From assembly GCF_008329535.1 (NCBI RefSeq), contig NZ_NPKR01000006.1, positions 186,001-250,000 of the forward strand: DNA of 64,000 nucleotides, read 5' to 3'. Under the pieces are notes generated by a model. That model was given only the letters and a program-made list of their open reading frames with translations, was not told where the DNA came from and made no database searches. Source of the stretch: Mycolicibacterium sp. P1-18. Lineage in GTDB: Bacteria; Actinomycetota; Actinomycetes; Mycobacteriales; Mycobacteriaceae. This document shows, one piece after another, positions 10,986 to 19,814 of the stretch; the first letter of the stretch is position 1; each line of letters begins with the position of its first letter. The position numbers and the translations under genes were made by a program.

Positions 10986-12820
10986 TGACTGACACGATTG
11001 AAAAGCCGGCCGCCGCGGCCATCACCCCCCAGGCCCGCGTGGACGCGTGGCTCGCCAACTTCGAGGCCGCTCTGGCCGTGCGGGACGTCGAGCGGGTCGT
11101 GGCGATGTTCGCCGTCGACTGCTTCTGGCGGGACCTGGTGTCCTTCACCTGGAACCTCAAGACGGTCGAGGGGCGCGAGGGCGTCGCCGACATGCTGCAC
11201 GCCCGGCTGGCCGAGACCAGCCCGTCCGGTTTTCGGACGCGCGAGGAACCCACCGCCGACGGCGACGTGGCCTCCGCCTTCATCGAGTTCGAGACCGCGG
11301 TCGGTCGTGGCACCGGGCACCTGCGCATCAAGACCGACGCCGACGGCGACGACGTGGCCTGGACCTTGCTGACGGCGATGCAGGAGATCAAGGGCCACGA
11401 GGAGCGCAAGGGCGTGACGCGCGTGCTGGGCGCCGTGCACGGCTCCGACGCCGACACGCGGTCGTGGGCCGAGAAGCGAGCGGACGAGGAACGGGCGCTG
11501 GGCCGCAGCGAGCAGCCGTACACGCTGGTGGTCGGCGGCGGTCAGGGCGGCATCGCGCTGGGCGCGCGGCTGCGCCAGCTCGGCGTGCCGGCGATCGTCG
11601 TCGACAAGCACGAACGGCCGGGCGACCAGTGGCGCAAGCGCTACAAGTCGCTGTGCCTGCACGATCCGGTCTGGTACGACCACCTCCCGTACATGCCCTT
11701 CCCGCAGAACTGGCCGGTGTTCGCACCCAAGGACAAGATCGGCGACTGGCTCGAGTTCTACACCCGGGTCATGGAGGTGCCGTACTGGTCGAAGACCAGC
11801 TGCCTGTCGGCCTCCTTCGACGAGGCCGAGAAGCAGTGGACCGTCGAGATCGACCGCGACGGGGAACGGCTGACACTGCACCCCACGCAGCTGGTGCTGG
11901 CCACCGGCATGTCCGGAAAGCCGAGCATTCCGACGTTGCCCGGTCAGGACGTGTTCCGCGGCGAGCAGCATCACTCCAGCGCCCACCCCGGACCGGACCG
12001 CTACCTCGGCAAGCGCGCCGTGGTCGTCGGGTCCAACAACTCCGCCCACGACATCTGCAAGGCCCTGGCCGAGAACGGCGTGGACACGACGATGGTGCAG
12101 CGCTCCTCGACGCACATCGTGAAGTCGGACTCCCTCATGGACATCGGCCTCGGCGACCTCTACTCCGAGCGCGCCGTGGCGTCCGGCATGACGACCGAGA
12201 AGGCCGACCTGACGTTCGCGTCGCTGCCGTACAAGATCATGCACGAGTTCCAGATCCCGATCTACGACGCGATCCGCGAGCGGGACAAGGAGTTCTACGA
12301 CCGGCTCACCGCCGCCGGCTTCGAACTGGACTTCGGCGACGACGATTCCGGCCTGTTCATGAAGTACCTGCGCCGCGGGTCCGGCTACTACATCGACGTC
12401 GGCGCGTGCGACCTGGTCGCCGACGGCACGATCAAGCTGGCCCACGGCCAGGTCGAGAAGCTCACCGAGGACGCGGTGGTGCTCACCGACGGCACGGTGC
12501 TGCCCGCCGACGTCGTCGTCTACGCCACCGGGTACGGCTCCATGAACGGCTGGGCGGCCGACCTCATCGGCCAGGACGTCGCCGACAAGGTCGGCAAGGT
12601 CTGGGGTCTGGGCAGCGGGACGACGAAGGATCCCGGCCCGTGGGAGGGCGAGCAGCGCAACATGTGGAAGCCGACGCAGCAGGAGAACCTGTGGTTCCAC
12701 GGCGGCAATCTGCACCAGTCCCGGCACTACTCGCTGTATCTCGCCCTACAGCTCAAGGCGCGCTACGAAGGGCTGCCGACCCCGGTCTACGGGCTGCAGG
12801 AGGTGCACCACCTCAGCTAG
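10985..12820 (+). CDS. NTF2/SnoaL-like domain fused to a flavin-containing monooxygenase
   Basis: 611 residues from ATG 10985. Residues about 18-140 form a SnoaL/NTF2-like cone domain (VDAWLANFEAALAVRD..., CFWRDLVSFTWNL). Residues about 175-611 are an FAD/NADPH monooxygenase: VVGGGQGGIALG near 180-191 binds FAD, VVVGSNNSAHD near 344-354 binds NADPH, and VVYATGYGS near 513-521 is the family ATG motif. The enzyme would oxygenate a small ketone, diol or heteroatom substrate, possibly Baeyer-Villiger style; its role in acetoin/butanediol breakdown is inferred from the divergent dehydrogenase genes. Its stop overlaps that of the convergent protease: both use the CTAG at 12817-12820. Confidence 0.88.
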   Translation: MTDTIEKPAAAAITPQARVDAWLANFEAALAVRDVERVVAMFAVDCFWRDLVSFTWNLKTVEGREGVADMLHARLAETSPSGFRTREEPTADGDVASAFIEFETAVGRGTGHLRIKTDADGDDVAWTLLTAMQEIKGHEERKGVTRVLGAVHGSDADTRSWAEKRADEERALGRSEQPYTLVVGGGQGGIALGARLRQLGVPAIVVDKHERPGDQWRKRYKSLCLHDPVWYDHLPYMPFPQNWPVFAPKDKIGDWLEFYTRVMEVPYWSKTSCLSASFDEAEKQWTVEIDRDGERLTLHPTQLVLATGMSGKPSIPTLPGQDVFRGEQHHSSAHPGPDRYLGKRAVVVGSNNSAHDICKALAENGVDTTMVQRSSTHIVKSDSLMDIGLGDLYSERAVASGMTTEKADLTFASLPYKIMHEFQIPIYDAIRERDKEFYDRLTAAGFELDFGDDDSGLFMKYLRRGSGYYIDVGACDLVADGTIKLAHGQVEKLTEDAVVLTDGTVLPADVVVYATGYGSMNGWAADLIGQDVADKVGKVWGLGSGTTKDPGPWEGEQRNMWKPTQQENLWFHGGNLHQSRHYSLYLALQLKARYEGLPTPVYGLQEVHHLS

Positions 12821-13542
12821 GCAGCGGGCGGAGCACCGACCGGGACGAAACCGGATCCCGGTCGGTTCTTCGCGGCGATGTCGGCCAGGATCGAGGTCAT
12901 CGACATGGTGACCGCCGGCGTGTGCAGCGGCACGAACTTCACCACGCACGTCGGCAGGTCCTCGCTGAAGGCGCCGTGGATCATGCCGACGAGCATGTTG
13001 TTCACCGTCACCGGAGCCCCGGAGTCGCCGGGCTGGCCGCACACCTGGTTGAGGATGGTGCCGGGCTTGTCGCCCGGACCCCAGGTGACGCCGCACGACT
13101 GGCCCGTCGTGCGGCCGAGCTTGCAGGCGTTCTCACCGAACACCGGATCCGGTCCGAGGCCGTCGATCTCGAAGCCGTCGACCGAGTTGACCGGCTGCAC
13201 CTTCGCCGGGTCGAACTGGATCACCGCGTAGTCGAGGCCGTCGTTGCCTGCGACCATCGTGCCGACGACGCCGCTGGCCTGGGCGCGTTCGGACGCGACC
13301 TGCGCTCCGGGTCCGCCGCAGTGCGCGGAGGTGAATCCAATGAGGTTTCCCTTGGCGTCGTTGCCGATGGTGGTCAGGGTGCAGAAGGTGTCACCGTCGA
13401 TCACGATGCCCGAGCCGCCGCCGAGGATCACCCGGTCCTCGGCGCGGGAGACCGCGGGGTGAGGTGCGATCAGGGCGGCTACCAGGACGACGAAGAGCGC
13501 GGACAGGACGAACTGACTCCGATGACTTCGTACGAACTGCAA
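12817..13542 (-). CDS. Secreted trypsin-like serine protease, Rv3668c homologue
   Basis: 241 residues from TTG 13542, chosen because AGGAGG lies 4-5 nt upstream and it gives a clean signal peptide (QFVRSHRSQ, then a hydrophobic stretch, ending PAVSRA). The S1-fold triad is visible: His in FTSAHCGG near residue 74, Asp in GLDYAVI near 103, Ser in GQPGDSGAP near 173. Cys pairs CTL/HCGG and CKL/SCGV/VCGQ suggest disulfides, so it acts outside the membrane. Substrate unknown. It is separated from marP by an oppositely oriented pair of genes, as in M. tuberculosis. Confidence 0.88.
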   Translation of the reverse strand: MQFVRSHRSQFVLSALFVVLVAALIAPHPAVSRAEDRVILGGGSGIVIDGDTFCTLTTIGNDAKGNLIGFTSAHCGGPGAQVASERAQASGVVGTMVAGNDGLDYAVIQFDPAKVQPVNSVDGFEIDGLGPDPVFGENACKLGRTTGQSCGVTWGPGDKPGTILNQVCGQPGDSGAPVTVNNMLVGMIHGAFSEDLPTCVVKFVPLHTPAVTMSMTSILADIAAKNRPGSGFVPVGAPPAA

Positions 13543-13688
13543 GGAACCTCCTGGGGACTGCTCCGGCCGACGGCCAAGCGGGGTCAGTCTAACGTCGGCC
13601 GGAATCGTTGCGCGGGCCTCGACATGGCAACATGGGCGCCGACCCCCATGAACTGCGGGACTGTACATCGAACGGGGAGGACGTGTCC

Positions 13689-14189
13689 GTGAGCAATGGC
13701 GACCGCAAGAGCGGCGTTCCGACGACGGTGACCTCGATTCCACTGGTGGATCCGCACGCGCCGAAGCCCGACCCCTCCGTGGGTGACCTGGTCAAGGATG
13801 CGACGGCGCAGATGTCCACCCTGGTGCGCGCCGAAGTGGAACTCGCGCGCGCCGAGATCACCCGCGACGTCAAGAAGGGTCTGACGGGCAGCGTCTACTT
13901 CGTCCTGGCCCTCGTCGTCCTGTTCTACTCGACGTTCTTCTTCTTCTTCTTCGTCTCGGACCTGCTGGACCTGTGGCTGCAGAAGTGGGCGGCGGACCTG
14001 ATCGTCTTCGGCCTGATGCTGCTGACGACCGGACTGCTGGCGTTCCTGGGCTATCTCAAGGTCCGCAAGATCCGCGGCCCGCGGAAGACCATCGAGTCGG
14101 TCAAGGAGGCGCGGGTCGCGCTGACACCCGGCGGCGACCGGACCCCGGTGAAGCCTTCCGCGCCGACGGCAGATCCCTCCGGCTGGTAG
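13689..14189 (+). CDS. Holin-like DUF1469 membrane protein, Rv3669 homologue
   Basis: 166 residues from GTG 13689, chosen over GTG 13683 because GGGGAGG (13674-13680) then has 8-nt spacing. The N-terminal 45 residues are soluble and are followed by an amphipathic segment (LVRAEVELARAEI) and two membrane helices, VYFVLALVVLFYSTFFFFFF (near 70-90) and LIVFGLMLLTTGLLAFLG (near 105-122), then a basic tail. This is the DUF1469/phage-holin superfamily III layout common in Actinobacteria. No lytic role is implied. Its TAG stop overlaps the GTG of the hydrolase gene by one base. Confidence 0.85.
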   Translation: MSNGDRKSGVPTTVTSIPLVDPHAPKPDPSVGDLVKDATAQMSTLVRAEVELARAEITRDVKKGLTGSVYFVLALVVLFYSTFFFFFFVSDLLDLWLQKWAADLIVFGLMLLTTGLLAFLGYLKVRKIRGPRKTIESVKEARVALTPGGDRTPVKPSAPTADPSGW

Positions 14190-15157
14190 TGGCGCGCTCG
14201 CGGGGGCGCATCGCACAGCCGCCACCCGATCCGTCGGTCACGCGCATAGCGGGACCGTGGCGGCACATGGACGTGCACGCCAACGGCATTCGCTTCCACG
14301 TCGTCGAGGCCAACCCGACGACCGACGACGCCGAGCAGCCGCTGGTGATCCTGCTACACGGTTTCGGCTCGTTCTGGTGGTCCTGGCGCCACCAACTCCG
14401 CGGACTCCGGGGTGCGCGGGTGGTGGCGGTCGACCTGCGGGGTTACGGCGGCAGCGACAAGCCGCCGCGCGGCTACGACGGCTGGACGCTGGCCGGCGAC
14501 ACCGCGGGCCTGGTCCGCGCGCTGGGACACGAGACCGCGACGCTGGTCGGGCACGCCGACGGCGGGCTGGTCTGCTGGGCCACCTCGGTGCTGCATCCGC
14601 GGGTGGTGCGATCCATCGCCGTGGTGAGTTCGCCGCATCCGGTCGCCCTGCGCGCCTCGGCGATGACCCGCCGCGATCAGGGCATGGCGCTGCTGCCGTC
14701 GATGTTGCGCTATCAGGTACCCGTCTGGCCGGAGCGGTCCTTGACACGTGACGACGCCGCCGAGCTCGAGGCCGTCGTCCGCAGCCGCGCCGGTGCGAAT
14801 TGGCTTGCCTCCGAGGACTTCTCCGAGACCATCGGGCACATGCGCCGCGCCATCCAGATCCCGTCGGCGGCACACTCGGCGCTGGAGTACCAGCGCTGGG
14901 CGGTCCGCAGCCAGCTCCGGGGCGAGGGTCGCCGCTTCATGCGGTCGATGAAGCGGCCCATCTCGGTGCCGGTGCTCCACGTGCGCGGCGACGCCGACCC
15001 CTACGTGCTCGCCGACCCGGTGCGCCGCACGCAACGACTGGTTCCGCACGGACGGTACGTGTCCGTCGCCGGCTCCGGGCACTTCGCCCACGAGGAGAAC
15101 CCCAAGCTCGTCAACGAACAACTCGAGAGGTTCCTCGCCGGCGTCAACGGCGCCTGA
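14189..15157 (+). CDS. ephE: Alpha/beta-hydrolase, epoxide hydrolase-like (EphE, Rv3670)
   Basis: 322 residues from GTG 14189. It has the alpha/beta-hydrolase core: oxyanion region HGFGSFWWSW near 55-64, RGYGGSDKP near 88-96, nucleophile elbow LVGHADGGLVC near 121-131 with Asp in the nucleophile position (GHADGG), a late acid in VRGDADPYV near 269 and a His in GSGHFAHEE near 297. Asp as nucleophile fits epoxide hydrolases and dehalogenases rather than esterases, and agrees with the M. tuberculosis name EphE. Physiological epoxide unknown. Coupled to the holin-like gene and convergent with marP, leaving only 2 bp between stops. Confidence 0.88.
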   Translation: MARSRGRIAQPPPDPSVTRIAGPWRHMDVHANGIRFHVVEANPTTDDAEQPLVILLHGFGSFWWSWRHQLRGLRGARVVAVDLRGYGGSDKPPRGYDGWTLAGDTAGLVRALGHETATLVGHADGGLVCWATSVLHPRVVRSIAVVSSPHPVALRASAMTRRDQGMALLPSMLRYQVPVWPERSLTRDDAAELEAVVRSRAGANWLASEDFSETIGHMRRAIQIPSAAHSALEYQRWAVRSQLRGEGRRFMRSMKRPISVPVLHVRGDADPYVLADPVRRTQRLVPHGRYVSVAGSGHFAHEENPKLVNEQLERFLAGVNGA

Positions 15158-15159
15158 CG

Positions 15160-16347
15160 CTAGGAGATGCAGGTGTCGGTGGACACCCGCTGGGTGTTGC
15201 CGACCTTCGCCATCTGCTTCTCCACCTCGGTGGAGGTCAGCACGAAACCGGTGTCCGCGTCGTCGACCGCCGCGCCGAACACGACGCCGAGCACCCTGCC
15301 GTCCTTGTCGATCAGCGGGCCACCCGAATTGCCTTGGCGGACCGTTCCTCTGATGGTGTAGACCTCGCGGGTGACCGTCGTCGTGTGATAGATGTCGGGC
15401 CCGTTGAGCTGGATGATCTCGCGGATGCGGCCGGGGGTCGCGGTGAACTCGCCGCCGCCCGGATACCCCATCACCAGCGCGTCGGTACCCGTCGCCGCCT
15501 CCTGCATGTCGAACTCCAGCGGCTTCGCCGGAAGGTCGGGCACGTCGAGGATGGAGATGTCGGCATTCGGGTCGTAGGACACGACCGTCGCGTCGTAGGT
15601 CTTGCCCTCGGATTCGACGGTGACGCTCTCCGAACCCGCCACCACGTGGGCGTTGGACATCACCCGGTTGGGCGCGACGACGAAGCCACTGCCCTCGAGC
15701 ACCTTTTGGCAGCTGGTGGCCACCCCGCGGATCTTCAGCACGCTCGGCCGGGTGGCCGCGACGACGGGGTTGGCCGCCAGCGCGGCGTCCGGTGCGTCGA
15801 CGTTGACGATCGGGGTCCGGCCGAACGGCTGCAGGACGTCGGGCAGCCCGGAGGTGTCCAGCAGCGACGACAACCGGGTCGGGACCCGCTTCAGCCAGGC
15901 CGGTGCGGCCTCGTCGACCGTCGAGAGCACGCGCGAACCCCGAACGGCCGCGGCGAGATTGGGCTGATCGGAGGACGTGAGCGGAGTGGCGAGCAGCCAC
16001 GCCGCCACCAGGACCGCGACCAGCTGCAGGGCCACGCCGACCACGGAGTCCATGGTGCGCAGCCCGCCGTTGCGGATCGCGCCGCGCACCGCCCTGCCGA
16101 GGACGACACCGGCGATCTCGCCGATCACCACGAGCCCGAGGATCAGGAACAGTGCCACGAACAGCTTGGTCCGCGCCCCGTCGACGTGTCCGACGACGTG
16201 CGGCGCCAGCAGCACACCCGCCACGGCGCCGAGGATCACCCCGACGAAGGACAGCAGCGAACCAAGCGCCCCGGAGCGCCAACCGGAGATGGCGGCGACG
16301 AAGGCGATGGCGAGGACGGCCAGATCGAGCCACTGCGACGAAGTCAT
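15160..16347 (-). CDS. marP: Acid-resistance periplasmic serine protease MarP
   Basis: 395 residues, as in M. tuberculosis MarP (Rv3671c). Four membrane helices in the first ~150 residues (CvpA-like) anchor a periplasmic trypsin-like domain. The triad is visible: His in MSNAHVV near 233, Asp in NADISILD near 262, Ser in RQGNSGGP near 340. Two Cys (ATSCQKV near 214 and TDTCIS at the C-terminus) fit the regulatory disulfide described for MarP. The enzyme is required for intrabacterial pH control in acid and cleaves the peptidoglycan hydrolase RipA in M. tuberculosis. It is the last gene of an overlapping operon with the thioredoxin-like and Nudix genes. Confidence 0.95.
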   Translation of the reverse strand: MTSSQWLDLAVLAIAFVAAISGWRSGALGSLLSFVGVILGAVAGVLLAPHVVGHVDGARTKLFVALFLILGLVVIGEIAGVVLGRAVRGAIRNGGLRTMDSVVGVALQLVAVLVAAWLLATPLTSSDQPNLAAAVRGSRVLSTVDEAAPAWLKRVPTRLSSLLDTSGLPDVLQPFGRTPIVNVDAPDAALAANPVVAATRPSVLKIRGVATSCQKVLEGSGFVVAPNRVMSNAHVVAGSESVTVESEGKTYDATVVSYDPNADISILDVPDLPAKPLEFDMQEAATGTDALVMGYPGGGEFTATPGRIREIIQLNGPDIYHTTTVTREVYTIRGTVRQGNSGGPLIDKDGRVLGVVFGAAVDDADTGFVLTSTEVEKQMAKVGNTQRVSTDTCIS

Positions 16348-17135
16348 TGTGGGCCCTCACGGTAATCGGTGCCGCCGCCGACGAGCGCCATTGCCACGTC
16401 GAGTTCGCGCACGTCGTCGGTGTCCCAGGGCTGCGCCCAGCCGGCGACCTCGAGGATCGCCGAGATGACCTGGCCGGTGAAACCCCAGACCAGCATCTGG
16501 TTGAGCATGAACGCGGGTCCGGCGAACCGGGTGGTGTTCTCCTTGCGGTACACCATCAGCCGATTCTCGGGGTTGACGAAGGCGCGGACGGGAACGCGGG
16601 CGACGACGGCCGTCTCGCTCTCGTCCACGACGCCGACCGGGCCCGGGTCGGGCGAGTAGGCCAGCACCGGCACGACGTGAAAGCCCGACGGTGGGATGAA
16701 CATCCGGTCCAGCGTGACCAGCGGCTGCAACCGCGTGACGTCGACGCCGGTCTCCTCGTTGGCCTCGCGGAGCGCGGTGCCGACGGGGCCGCCGTCACCG
16801 GGGTCGGCCGCACCGCCGGGAAAGGCGGCCTGGCCGGCGTGCTGGCGCAGCGTGGAGGCGCGGACGGTGAGCAGCAGGTCGGCGTCGGGGGGCAGGCCTC
16901 CCGACGGGGAGTCGAACGGTCCGGAGAACAGCACCAGGACCGCGGCGTCGCGCTTGGCCCCGGTCAGCGTGGCCGCCGCGTTCGCGACCGTGATGGCGGC
17001 GAGCACGTCGGCGGGCACCCGCTCGCGGTAGGCGCGCGGCACGTCGGCGACGTTGTCGAGCAGCGGCTTGAGCCAGGACGGGGCTGCTGCGGCATCGAGG
17101 GCAGCAGTGGGCCCCCCGTCACCGTTCGAGGTCAA
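16344..17135 (-). CDS. Nudix hydrolase, CoA pyrophosphatase-like (Rv3672c homologue)
   Basis: 263 residues from TTG 17135, which overlaps the stop of the thioredoxin-like gene (TTGA). The Nudix box runs from GGAADPGDGG near residue 111 to REANEETGV near 132; the RE..EE..G core is intact. The upstream AFPGG and the spacing match CoA-diphosphatases (NudL/PCD1 type), which hydrolyse CoA or oxidised CoA to 4'-phosphopantetheine and 3',5'-ADP. Cytoplasmic. It is followed by marP with ATGA overlap. Confidence 0.88.
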   Translation of the reverse strand: MTSNGDGGPTAALDAAAAPSWLKPLLDNVADVPRAYRERVPADVLAAITVANAAATLTGAKRDAAVLVLFSGPFDSPSGGLPPDADLLLTVRASTLRQHAGQAAFPGGAADPGDGGPVGTALREANEETGVDVTRLQPLVTLDRMFIPPSGFHVVPVLAYSPDPGPVGVVDESETAVVARVPVRAFVNPENRLMVYRKENTTRFAGPAFMLNQMLVWGFTGQVISAILEVAGWAQPWDTDDVRELDVAMALVGGGTDYREGPQ

Positions 17136-17788
17136 CCGCGCACTCCCATCGCTGGATTCACCGCTGCTGCGATCTCATCGGCGCTGGTGAACGCACGCGG
17201 CAGGATTTTGGCCACCGTACCGTCCGAGCGCAGGACGACGGTGGCGGGCATGACGTTGGGCACCTTCAACGCGGCGGCGACCAGCCGGCGGCCGTCCTGC
17301 AGGGTGGGCAGCTTCACGCCGAGTTCGGCCAGCCGCAGCAGCGCGGCGGTCTCGTTCTCGTCCTGGTGCACGGTCAGCACCGTGACGGCGGGCCCCATCC
17401 GCCGCTGGTACTCCGCCATCGCGGGCAGTTCGTCGGCGCACGGCCCGCACCAGTAGGCCCACAGGTTCAGCACCACGTTGCGGCCCGCGACGAGGGCTCC
17501 GACGTCGGCGCGACCGCCGTCCGCGGCGCACTCGACCGAGACACCGGCTAGCTCCGGCGGACCGGGGGCGGTCGACGGCGCGGGACACGGTGGCAGGTCG
17601 GCCTCGGCGCGCGGACCCGCCAGCGCTTCCGGGGTGTCGGCGTCACGGTGTTCCCGCGAGGCGCTGGCGGTCAGACCGCCGCCGGTGCCGCCGACCGGGT
17701 CCTCCGCGCCGATCTCGCGCCACAACGCGACCACCAGCGCGACGATGACGACGAGTCCGGCCAGGGTCCATCGAGTGGATGCGCGCAT
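17132..17788 (-). CDS. Membrane-anchored thioredoxin-like protein (TlpA/ResA type), Rv3673c homologue
   Basis: 218 residues. An uncleaved N-terminal helix (WTLAGLVVIVALVVALW, about 7-23) anchors a periplasmic TlpA-like domain. The redox motif is WCGPC near residues 111-115 in the context NLWAYWCGPCADELP, and the cis-Pro loop is NVMPATVV near 185. Such proteins reduce or oxidise extracytoplasmic thiols, for example in cytochrome c maturation. It lies between nth and the Nudix/marP genes, so it may tune MarP or other periplasmic disulfides; that link is inferred. Confidence 0.88.
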   Translation of the reverse strand: MRASTRWTLAGLVVIVALVVALWREIGAEDPVGGTGGGLTASASREHRDADTPEALAGPRAEADLPPCPAPSTAPGPPELAGVSVECAADGGRADVGALVAGRNVVLNLWAYWCGPCADELPAMAEYQRRMGPAVTVLTVHQDENETAALLRLAELGVKLPTLQDGRRLVAAALKVPNVMPATVVLRSDGTVAKILPRAFTSADEIAAAVNPAMGVRG

Positions 17789-17803
17789 GACGTCCGGCAG
17801 GTC

Positions 17804-18568
17804 TCAGAGACCGGCCAGCGCCAGCAGGTGTTCGGTCTCGGGGCCCTTCACCAACGCGGCGGCGGCCAGCGGATCCGTCGGTCCGAGGCCGAACGACGGG
17901 CAGTCCTTGGCCAGCACGCACACACCGCAGGCCGGCTTCTTGGCGTGACACACCCGGCGGCCGTGGAAGATCACCCGGTGGCTGAGGAGCGTCCACTCCT
18001 TGCGCGGGATGAGCTCGGCGATCGCGAACTCGACCTTCACCGGATCCTCGAGCTCGGTCCACCGCCACCGGCGCACCAGGCGCCCGAAGTGGGTGTCGAC
18101 GGTGATGCCCGGGATGTCGAAGGCGTTCCCGAGGATGACGTTGGCGGTCTTGCGGCCGATGCCGGGCAGGGTCACGAGCTCGTCGAGCGTCCGCGGCACC
18201 TCGCCGTCGAACCGCTCGACCAACTCCTGGCCCAGCCGCATCACCGAATTGGCCTTGTTCCGGTAGAAGCCCGTGGTGCGGACCAGGGCCTCCAACTCCT
18301 CGCGGTCGGCCCCGGCATAGTCGGCGGCCGTGCGGTACTTCGCGAACAACGCCGGGGTGGCCAGGTTGACGCCCTTGTCGGTGCTCTGCGCCGACAGGAT
18401 GGTCGCGACGGCGAGCTCCAGCGGGTTGGTGAAGTCCAGCTCGCAGTAGACGTGCGGAAAGGCTTGGGAGAGCGAGCGATTCATTCGCCGTGCCCGCCGG
18501 ACCAGGCCGGTGTAAGTTTCGTTGTCGTACTTGGCGGATTTGGGGGCCGCCACTGCGCGCGTTGCCAC
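17804..18568 (-). CDS. nth: Endonuclease III (Nth), DNA glycosylase/AP lyase
   Basis: 254 residues from GTG 18568. Base-excision repair enzyme for oxidised pyrimidines. The helix-hairpin-helix LPGIGRKTANVILG near 134-147 includes the catalytic Lys, and VDTHFGRL near 156-163 the catalytic Asp. The 4Fe-4S ligands are in order C-X6-C-X2-C-X5-C (CHAKKPACGVCVLAKDC, near 206-222). Length and order are normal. A longer open frame upstream runs into the divergent gene and is not used. It begins the nth-thioredoxin-Nudix-marP operon. Confidence 0.95.
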   Translation of the reverse strand: MATRAVAAPKSAKYDNETYTGLVRRARRMNRSLSQAFPHVYCELDFTNPLELAVATILSAQSTDKGVNLATPALFAKYRTAADYAGADREELEALVRTTGFYRNKANSVMRLGQELVERFDGEVPRTLDELVTLPGIGRKTANVILGNAFDIPGITVDTHFGRLVRRWRWTELEDPVKVEFAIAELIPRKEWTLLSHRVIFHGRRVCHAKKPACGVCVLAKDCPSFGLGPTDPLAAAALVKGPETEHLLALAGL

Positions 18569-18623
18569 GTAGGTCAGCCTACTGAGCCAACCGACAAGTG
18601 TAAGCGCGGACCGGTGGCAATCT

Positions 18624-18986
18624 GTGATCCCACCGAGACCTTCGGCGTGTTTACTTCGCCATGTGTCCTGGTTGCTCGTAGCGTTCATCCCGGTGTTGCT
18701 GATGTTGGCGACATTCGGGCTCGACCGCTTGGAGGCCGGCCTCGACGACGACACCGTCTCCCCCGCGGACGTCACCGCCGCCCTCGAACAGGCCAAGGCC
18801 GACTGCGCCAAACCCGCGGCGCGCAGCACTGCAGCCGAGTCCTACGAATTGCTCGACGACGGCTACGACGACGTCTGCCGGGACAGCGTATTCACCGATT
18901 CGGCACGACGTTTGCCGACGCGGGTGATCATCCCCCACGGGTCGAATACCGAATTTCGGCCGACTCGGCACGCCTATCGTGTGTAG
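18624..18986 (+). CDS. Small single-pass membrane protein, Rv3675 homologue
   Basis: 120 residues if GTG 18624 is the start; GTG 18663 (start before SWLLVAFIPVLLMLATFG) would give 107. One membrane helix is followed by an acidic extracytoplasmic part with two Cys (ADCAKP, DVCRDS) that could form a disulfide. It lies between nth and crp on the crp strand, as Rv3675 does. No domain recognised, function unknown. The start is uncertain because no clear ribosome binding site is seen. Confidence 0.6.
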   Translation: MIPPRPSACLLRHVSWLLVAFIPVLLMLATFGLDRLEAGLDDDTVSPADVTAALEQAKADCAKPAARSTAAESYELLDDGYDDVCRDSVFTDSARRLPTRVIIPHGSNTEFRPTRHAYRV

Positions 18987-19084
18987 CGTTGGCACGTCGC
19001 GAAGGCACCAACGCTTAGACTGATTTCGCCATCCACGCAGGGTGGCCTTCGTGTGTCATATTCTCCGACGGGTTAAGGGGCAAC

Positions 19085-19759
19085 GTGGACGAGATCCTGG
19101 CGAGGGCCGGAATCTTCCAGGGAGTGGAACCGACTGCGGTCTCCGCGCTGACCAAGCAGCTGCAGCCGGTCGACTTTCCCCGTGGGCACACGGTGTTCGC
19201 CGAAGGCGAACCCGGTGATCGGCTCTACATCATCATCTCCGGCAAGGTGAAGATCGGCCGCCGTTCACCGGACGGCCGCGAGAACCTGCTCACCATCATG
19301 GGTCCGTCGGACATGTTCGGCGAGCTGTCGATCTTCGACCCCGGCCCCCGCACGTCGAGCGCCACCACCATCACCGAGGTCCGCGCCGTGTCGATGGACC
19401 GTGATGCGTTGCGGGCGTGGATCGCCGACCGCCCCGAGATCGCCGAGCAGCTCCTGCGCGTGCTGGCCCGCCGCCTGCGTCGCACCAACAACAACCTCGC
19501 CGACCTCATCTTCACCGACGTGCCCGGTCGCGTCGCCAAGCAGCTGCTGCAACTCGCGCAGCGCTTCGGCACCCAGGAGGGCGGCGCCCTGCGCGTCACG
19601 CACGACCTCACCCAGGAGGAGATCGCCCAGCTGGTCGGCGCCTCGCGCGAGACGGTCAACAAGGCGCTCGCCGACTTCGCCCACCGCGGGTGGATTCGCC
19701 TCGAGGGCAAGAGCGTGCTGATCAGCGACTCCGAGCGGCTGGCCCGCCGAGCGCGTTAG
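19085..19759 (+). CDS. crp: cAMP receptor protein family regulator Crp (Rv3676)
   Basis: 224 residues from GTG 19085, length identical to M. tuberculosis Crp. The N-terminal cyclic nucleotide-binding domain includes GDRLYIIISGKVKIG near 45-59 and the phosphate-binding cassette MFGELSIFDPGPRTSSATT near 78-96, with the Glu/Arg pair that contacts cAMP. The C-terminal helix-turn-helix is LTQEEIAQLVGASRETVNKAL near 177-197. It is a global regulator binding TGTGA-N6-TCACA; candidate sites elsewhere in this window are listed separately. It ends at a strong hairpin facing a convergent gene. Confidence 0.96.
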   Translation: MDEILARAGIFQGVEPTAVSALTKQLQPVDFPRGHTVFAEGEPGDRLYIIISGKVKIGRRSPDGRENLLTIMGPSDMFGELSIFDPGPRTSSATTITEVRAVSMDRDALRAWIADRPEIAEQLLRVLARRLRRTNNNLADLIFTDVPGRVAKQLLQLAQRFGTQEGGALRVTHDLTQEEIAQLVGASRETVNKALADFAHRGWIRLEGKSVLISDSERLARRAR

Positions 19760-19770
19760 CTCCTCGCGAT

Positions 19771-19813
19771 TTCGGCGTGATTCCCGGCGCTCACCGCCGC
19801 CAATCACGCCCGA
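19771..19813. terminator. Bidirectional hairpin between crp and the MBL hydrolase gene
   Basis: TTCGGCGTGATT (19771-19782) is complementary to AATCACGCC(C)GAA (19802-19814) with one bulged C, and the inner arms CCGGCG/CGCCGC add pairs. It lies in the gap between the convergent stops at 19759 and 19815. Confidence 0.7.
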
Positions 19814-19814
19814 A

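Noticed and set aside
12817..12820. Shared CTAG between two convergent stop codons
   Set aside because: A true overlap, but TAG on both strands of CTAG is a common coincidence for tightly packed convergent genes.
19000..19084. Possible Crp autoregulatory site before crp (GTGTAGCGTTGGCAC)
   Set aside because: The GTG and CAC halves are 9 bp apart rather than 8 and the outer bases do not match.
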